In this document: piece by piece, positions 61,671-64,000 of the stretch | Numbering within the stretch: position 1 is the first letter of the stretch | Layout: every line of letters starts with the position of its first letter | Source of the DNA: CAVRXQ01 sp963849105 | GTDB lineage: Bacteria; Actinomycetota; Acidimicrobiia; Acidimicrobiales; Bog-793 | Length of the DNA: 64,000 nucleotides | Direction of reading: 5' to 3' | Assembly (NCBI GenBank): GCA_963849105.1 | Contig: CAWKGD010000001.1 | Span: 124,001-188,000, forward strand | Position numbers and translations under genes: made by a program | Notes under the pieces: model-generated | Told to the model about the DNA's origin: nothing | Seen by the model: only the letters and a program-made list of their open reading frames with translations | The model's database searches: none

Positions 61671-62000
61671 GTGGCCTGGCTCCTGCGCGGCGGTGAAGTG
61701 CTCGCGAGCCTCGACCTGGCGCGCTCTTGGAAAGACCGGGGAATCGGTCTCGTCGGTCGGCGATCCTTCGAAGGCGCAATGTTGATCGAACCCTGCCGAT
61801 CGGTGCACACGATCGGGATGCGCTTCCCTCTCGACGTCGCGTTCTTGGATGAGCGCCGCGCCGTCATCGCGATGACGCGGATGGCTCCGATGAGGATCGG
61901 ACTGCCGCGATTCGCCGCTCGTTCAGTCCTCGAAGCGCAAGGCGGTGCGTTCGAGCGGTGGAACCTTGCGCTCGGAGACACTCTCGAAGTGAAGGAGTGA
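61671..62000 (+). CDS. DUF192-domain protein
   Basis: A 109-residue protein with the DUF192 pattern: GIGLVGRRSFEGAMLIEPC, RSVHTIGMRFPLDVAFLDE and the closing VLEAQGGAFERW. Many DUF192 proteins have a signal peptide; this one starts directly with the domain and appears cytoplasmic. Function unknown. The GTG at 61671 has a GAGGAG 8 bases before it. It overlaps rsmI as GTGA at 61997-62000. Confidence 0.85.
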   Translation: MAWLLRGGEVLASLDLARSWKDRGIGLVGRRSFEGAMLIEPCRSVHTIGMRFPLDVAFLDERRAVIAMTRMAPMRIGLPRFAARSVLEAQGGAFERWNLALGDTLEVKE

Positions 62001-62920
62001 CCGCCGCCGATCGCGTTCGGGTGACGGAGCGGAATTCTGCTCGACTGGCAATCGTCTCCACTCCGATCGGCAACGTCGACGACCTGTCGCGACGCGCCGT
62101 CGACGTTCTGTCCTCGGCGGATGCCATTTTTTGCGAGGACACCCGGCACACCGGTCTGCTGCTGACGCGGGTAGGAATCGAGAAACGACGCCTCATTTCG
62201 CTCAACGCCCACAACGAAGCGGCACGAATCGCGATGGCGATCGACGCGTTGAGCCGAGGTGAAGACCTCGCGCTCGTGTCCGACGCCGGCACGCCGCTCG
62301 TTTCTGATCCCGGCGCCCGACTTTCCGCGGCCGTGATCGATGCCGGATATCCAGTCGTCCCGGTACCCGGACCGTCGGCGGCACTCGCCGCGCTCGTCGT
62401 CAGTGGTTTTGACACGAGCCGCTTCGAGTTCTTCGGATTCCTTCCGAAATCTGGACGTGTTCGCACAGATCGCCTCCGGGCGATCGCCGGGTCGACGATC
62501 CCGTCGATCATTTTTGAGTCACCAAGGCGCGTCGCGGTGACCCTCGAGGGCCTCGCGGCCGTGGCCGGAGCGGGCCGGCGCGTCGTCGTCGCACGGGAAC
62601 TGACAAAGCTCTTCGAAGAGGTGTGGCGCGGCTCGCTCAGAGAAGCCGTCGACCGGGCGCGGTCGGTCGAGCCGATCGGGGAGCACGTCTTGGTCATAGA
62701 AGGACAGGACGACGCTGGGGTAGTCGACGGAGGGTCGATCCGTGCGTCGCTTGCGGCGCTCGTCGACGCCGGACTTTCGCCAACCGATGCCGTTCGCGCG
62801 GTCGAAGTCCTTCTCGGCGTGCCGCACCGGGTCGCGTATGAGCAGCGACTCGCGCTCGAGCGTGCGCCCCGAGTCCCAGGGAAAGCACCGCGTCGGGCAG
62901 GGAAGGCGATTAAGGGCTGA
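61997..62920 (+). CDS. rsmI: 16S rRNA (cytidine1402-2'-O)-methyltransferase
   Basis: A 307-residue SAM-dependent methyltransferase of the tetrapyrrole-methylase fold that modifies C1402 of 16S rRNA. Motifs: IVSTPIGNVDDLSRRAVDVL, FCEDTRHTGLLL, LVSDAGTPLVSDPGARL, PVPGPSAALAALVVSG, FFGFLPK and FESPRRV. Start GTG at 61997 overlaps the DUF192 stop and has GAAGGAG next to it; a GTG at 62021 is an alternative. Basic C-terminal tail (APRRAGKAIKG). metG follows 16 bases later, a common actinobacterial order. Confidence 0.95.
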   Translation: MTAADRVRVTERNSARLAIVSTPIGNVDDLSRRAVDVLSSADAIFCEDTRHTGLLLTRVGIEKRRLISLNAHNEAARIAMAIDALSRGEDLALVSDAGTPLVSDPGARLSAAVIDAGYPVVPVPGPSAALAALVVSGFDTSRFEFFGFLPKSGRVRTDRLRAIAGSTIPSIIFESPRRVAVTLEGLAAVAGAGRRVVVARELTKLFEEVWRGSLREAVDRARSVEPIGEHVLVIEGQDDAGVVDGGSIRASLAALVDAGLSPTDAVRAVEVLLGVPHRVAYEQRLALERAPRVPGKAPRRAGKAIKG

Positions 62921-62924
62921 ACAC

Positions 62925-62930
62925 TACGCT
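62925..62930 (+). promoter_or_regulatory. -10 box of a leaderless promoter for metG
   Basis: TACGCT, 6 bases before the GTG at 62937, no Shine-Dalgarno. It lies in the 16-base gap after rsmI, so metG may have its own promoter. Confidence 0.45.
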
Positions 62931-62936
62931 GACCTG

Positions 62937-64000
62937 GTGCGCGGCACGTTCTACATCACGACGCCGATCTACTACGTCACGGATCGGCCCCACCTCGGCA
63001 CGGCGTACACGATGGTCCTCGCCGATTCGCTGGCGCGCTGGCATCGCCTCGTCGGCGATGACGTTCGCTTCCTCACAGGGACCGACGAACACGGGTTGAA
63101 AGTCGTCCGTGCGGCCGAGGCGGCGGGGAAGACCCCGCAGTCGTGGGTGGACGAGACGAGCGCGTTCTTCTCTGACGCCTGGAGTGCGCTCGGAATCTCG
63201 AACGACGACTTCATCCGCACGACCGAGAAGCGTCACGAAGACGCGGTCGCGACGTTCCTGCAGGCGATCTACGACAACGGCTACATCTACAAGGGGATCT
63301 ACGCCGGATGGTATTGCGTCTCGTGCGAGGCGTACTACCACGAGAACGAGCTCGAAGAGGGCCACCGTTGCCCGATCCACGGCACCCCGGCTGAGTGGCT
63401 CACCGAGGAGAACTACTTCTTCGCGCTCTCGCGCCTGTCCGAGCAGCTAACCGAGTGGTACTCCTCGGTACCCGACGCGGTCGTGCCCGAGATCCGCAAG
63501 AACGAGGCGCTCGGACTGATCCGCATGGGACTCGACGACGTTTCGATCTCGCGCACCGCGTTCGACTGGGGCGTGCGCGTCCCGTGGGACGAAGAACACG
63601 TCGTCTACGTCTGGTTCGACGCGCTGATCAACTACGTCACCGCGGCCGGGTACGGTACCGACGACTCCGTCTTCGCGAAGTGGTGGCCGCACGTCCATCA
63701 CGTCATCGGCAAAGACATCGTTCGGTTTCACTGTGTGTGGTGGCCGGCGATGTGCATCGCGGCCGGCATCGCACCGCCGCGCCAGGTACTCGCGCACGGA
63801 TGGCTGCTCGTCGCGGGGGAGAAGATGTCGAAGTCGAAGGCGAACCAGGTCGACCCCGTGGAGCTCGCCGGTGACGTCGGGCTCGATCCGCTCCGCTACC
63901 ACCTGCTGCGCGACGTCACCTTCGGCAGCGACGGCGAGTTCAGCTACGAGGGATTGATCGAGCGGTACAACGCCGACCTCGCGAACAACCTCGGCAATCT
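62937..64000 (+). CDS. metG: Methionyl-tRNA synthetase (5' part, runs off the window)
   Basis: The first 354 codons of a class I aminoacyl-tRNA synthetase. FYITTPIYYVTDRPHLGTAY holds the HIGH-type motif (HLGT), FLTGTDEHGLKV follows, zinc-knuckle cysteines are CVSCEAYY and a later RCPIHG, the anticodon/active-site stretch is VWFDALINYV, HVIGKDIVRFH follows, and KMSKSKANQV is the ATP loop. Intact as far as visible; the C-terminal anticodon domain lies beyond the edge. Charges tRNA-Met in the cytoplasm. Confidence 0.95.
   Translation, partial: MRGTFYITTPIYYVTDRPHLGTAYTMVLADSLARWHRLVGDDVRFLTGTDEHGLKVVRAAEAAGKTPQSWVDETSAFFSDAWSALGISNDDFIRTTEKRHEDAVATFLQAIYDNGYIYKGIYAGWYCVSCEAYYHENELEEGHRCPIHGTPAEWLTEENYFFALSRLSEQLTEWYSSVPDAVVPEIRKNEALGLIRMGLDDVSISRTAFDWGVRVPWDEEHVVYVWFDALINYVTAAGYGTDDSVFAKWWPHVHHVIGKDIVRFHCVWWPAMCIAAGIAPPRQVLAHGWLLVAGEKMSKSKANQVDPVELAGDVGLDPLRYHLLRDVTFGSDGEFSYEGLIERYNADLANNLGN

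Overview
The window is high-GC DNA with many GTG and some TTG starts, tightly packed genes that often overlap by 1-8 bases, and frequent promoters with only a -10 box lying 6-9 bases before the start codon (leaderless-type). Together with the gene content (a Bmp-type nucleoside ABC transporter beside cdd, deoA, add, pgm, pnp and deoC; an LLM/F420-type oxidoreductase; HutF-type histidine degradation; a tiny bL37-like ribosomal protein) this points to an actinobacterium. A deep lineage such as Acidimicrobiia or Thermoleophilia is possible, but I cannot fix the class from sequence reading alone.

Layout. 1-9.4 kb: end of a molybdenum-hydroxylase operon (FAD subunit tail, then a Mo subunit whose fused iron-sulphur domain has lost all eight cluster cysteines), adenine deaminase, a GDT1-type cation transporter with an M1 aminopeptidase, and a PfkB sugar/nucleoside kinase. 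9.5-15.1 kb: a purine-nucleoside ABC transporter operon on the minus strand (Bmp binding protein, ATPase, two permeases). 15.3-17.8 kb: an unknown gene, a second Bmp protein facing the other way, and the wreck of a second permease. 17.8-22.5 kb: pseudouridine kinase and glycosidase, cytidine deaminase, thymidine/pyrimidine phosphorylase, adenosine deaminase. 22.5-36.9 kb: an accessory island with a broken IS110 element at one end and a broken IS256 element at the other, two LuxR-type regulators, and a cluster of large secreted repeat proteins. 36.9-39.4 kb: phosphopentomutase-like enzyme and purine nucleoside phosphorylase. 39.6-46.4 kb: beta-ureidopropionase, dihydropyrimidinase, LLM oxidoreductase, then the methylcitrate genes prpD, prpB, prpC. 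46.5-52.2 kb: hutU, hutF, hutI, hutH. 52.3-55.4 kb: a two-component system and a GNAT acetyltransferase. 55.4-59.4 kb (minus): upp, two aldehyde dehydrogenase-like genes, deoC. 59.5-64 kb: a glycerophosphodiesterase, a 27-residue bL37-like gene, ychF, a DUF192 gene, rsmI and the start of metG.

How it works together. Most of the window reads as a nucleoside-eating region. Nucleosides enter through the Bmp-ABC system; Add, Cdd and Ade deaminate them; PNP and DeoA split them to bases and (deoxy)ribose-1-phosphate; the phosphohexomutase-family enzyme isomerises the sugar phosphate; DeoC and aldehyde dehydrogenase turn deoxyribose-5-phosphate into glyceraldehyde-3-phosphate and acetaldehyde-derived acetyl units. 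PsuG and its kinase recover uracil from pseudouridine, Upp salvages it. Purine bases go towards the molybdenum hydroxylase. Dihydropyrimidinase and beta-ureidopropionase break down pyrimidine rings; for thymine this leads to propionyl-CoA, which the adjacent methylcitrate genes can burn. The first, reductive, step has no classical enzyme here and the LLM oxidoreductase is the obvious candidate.
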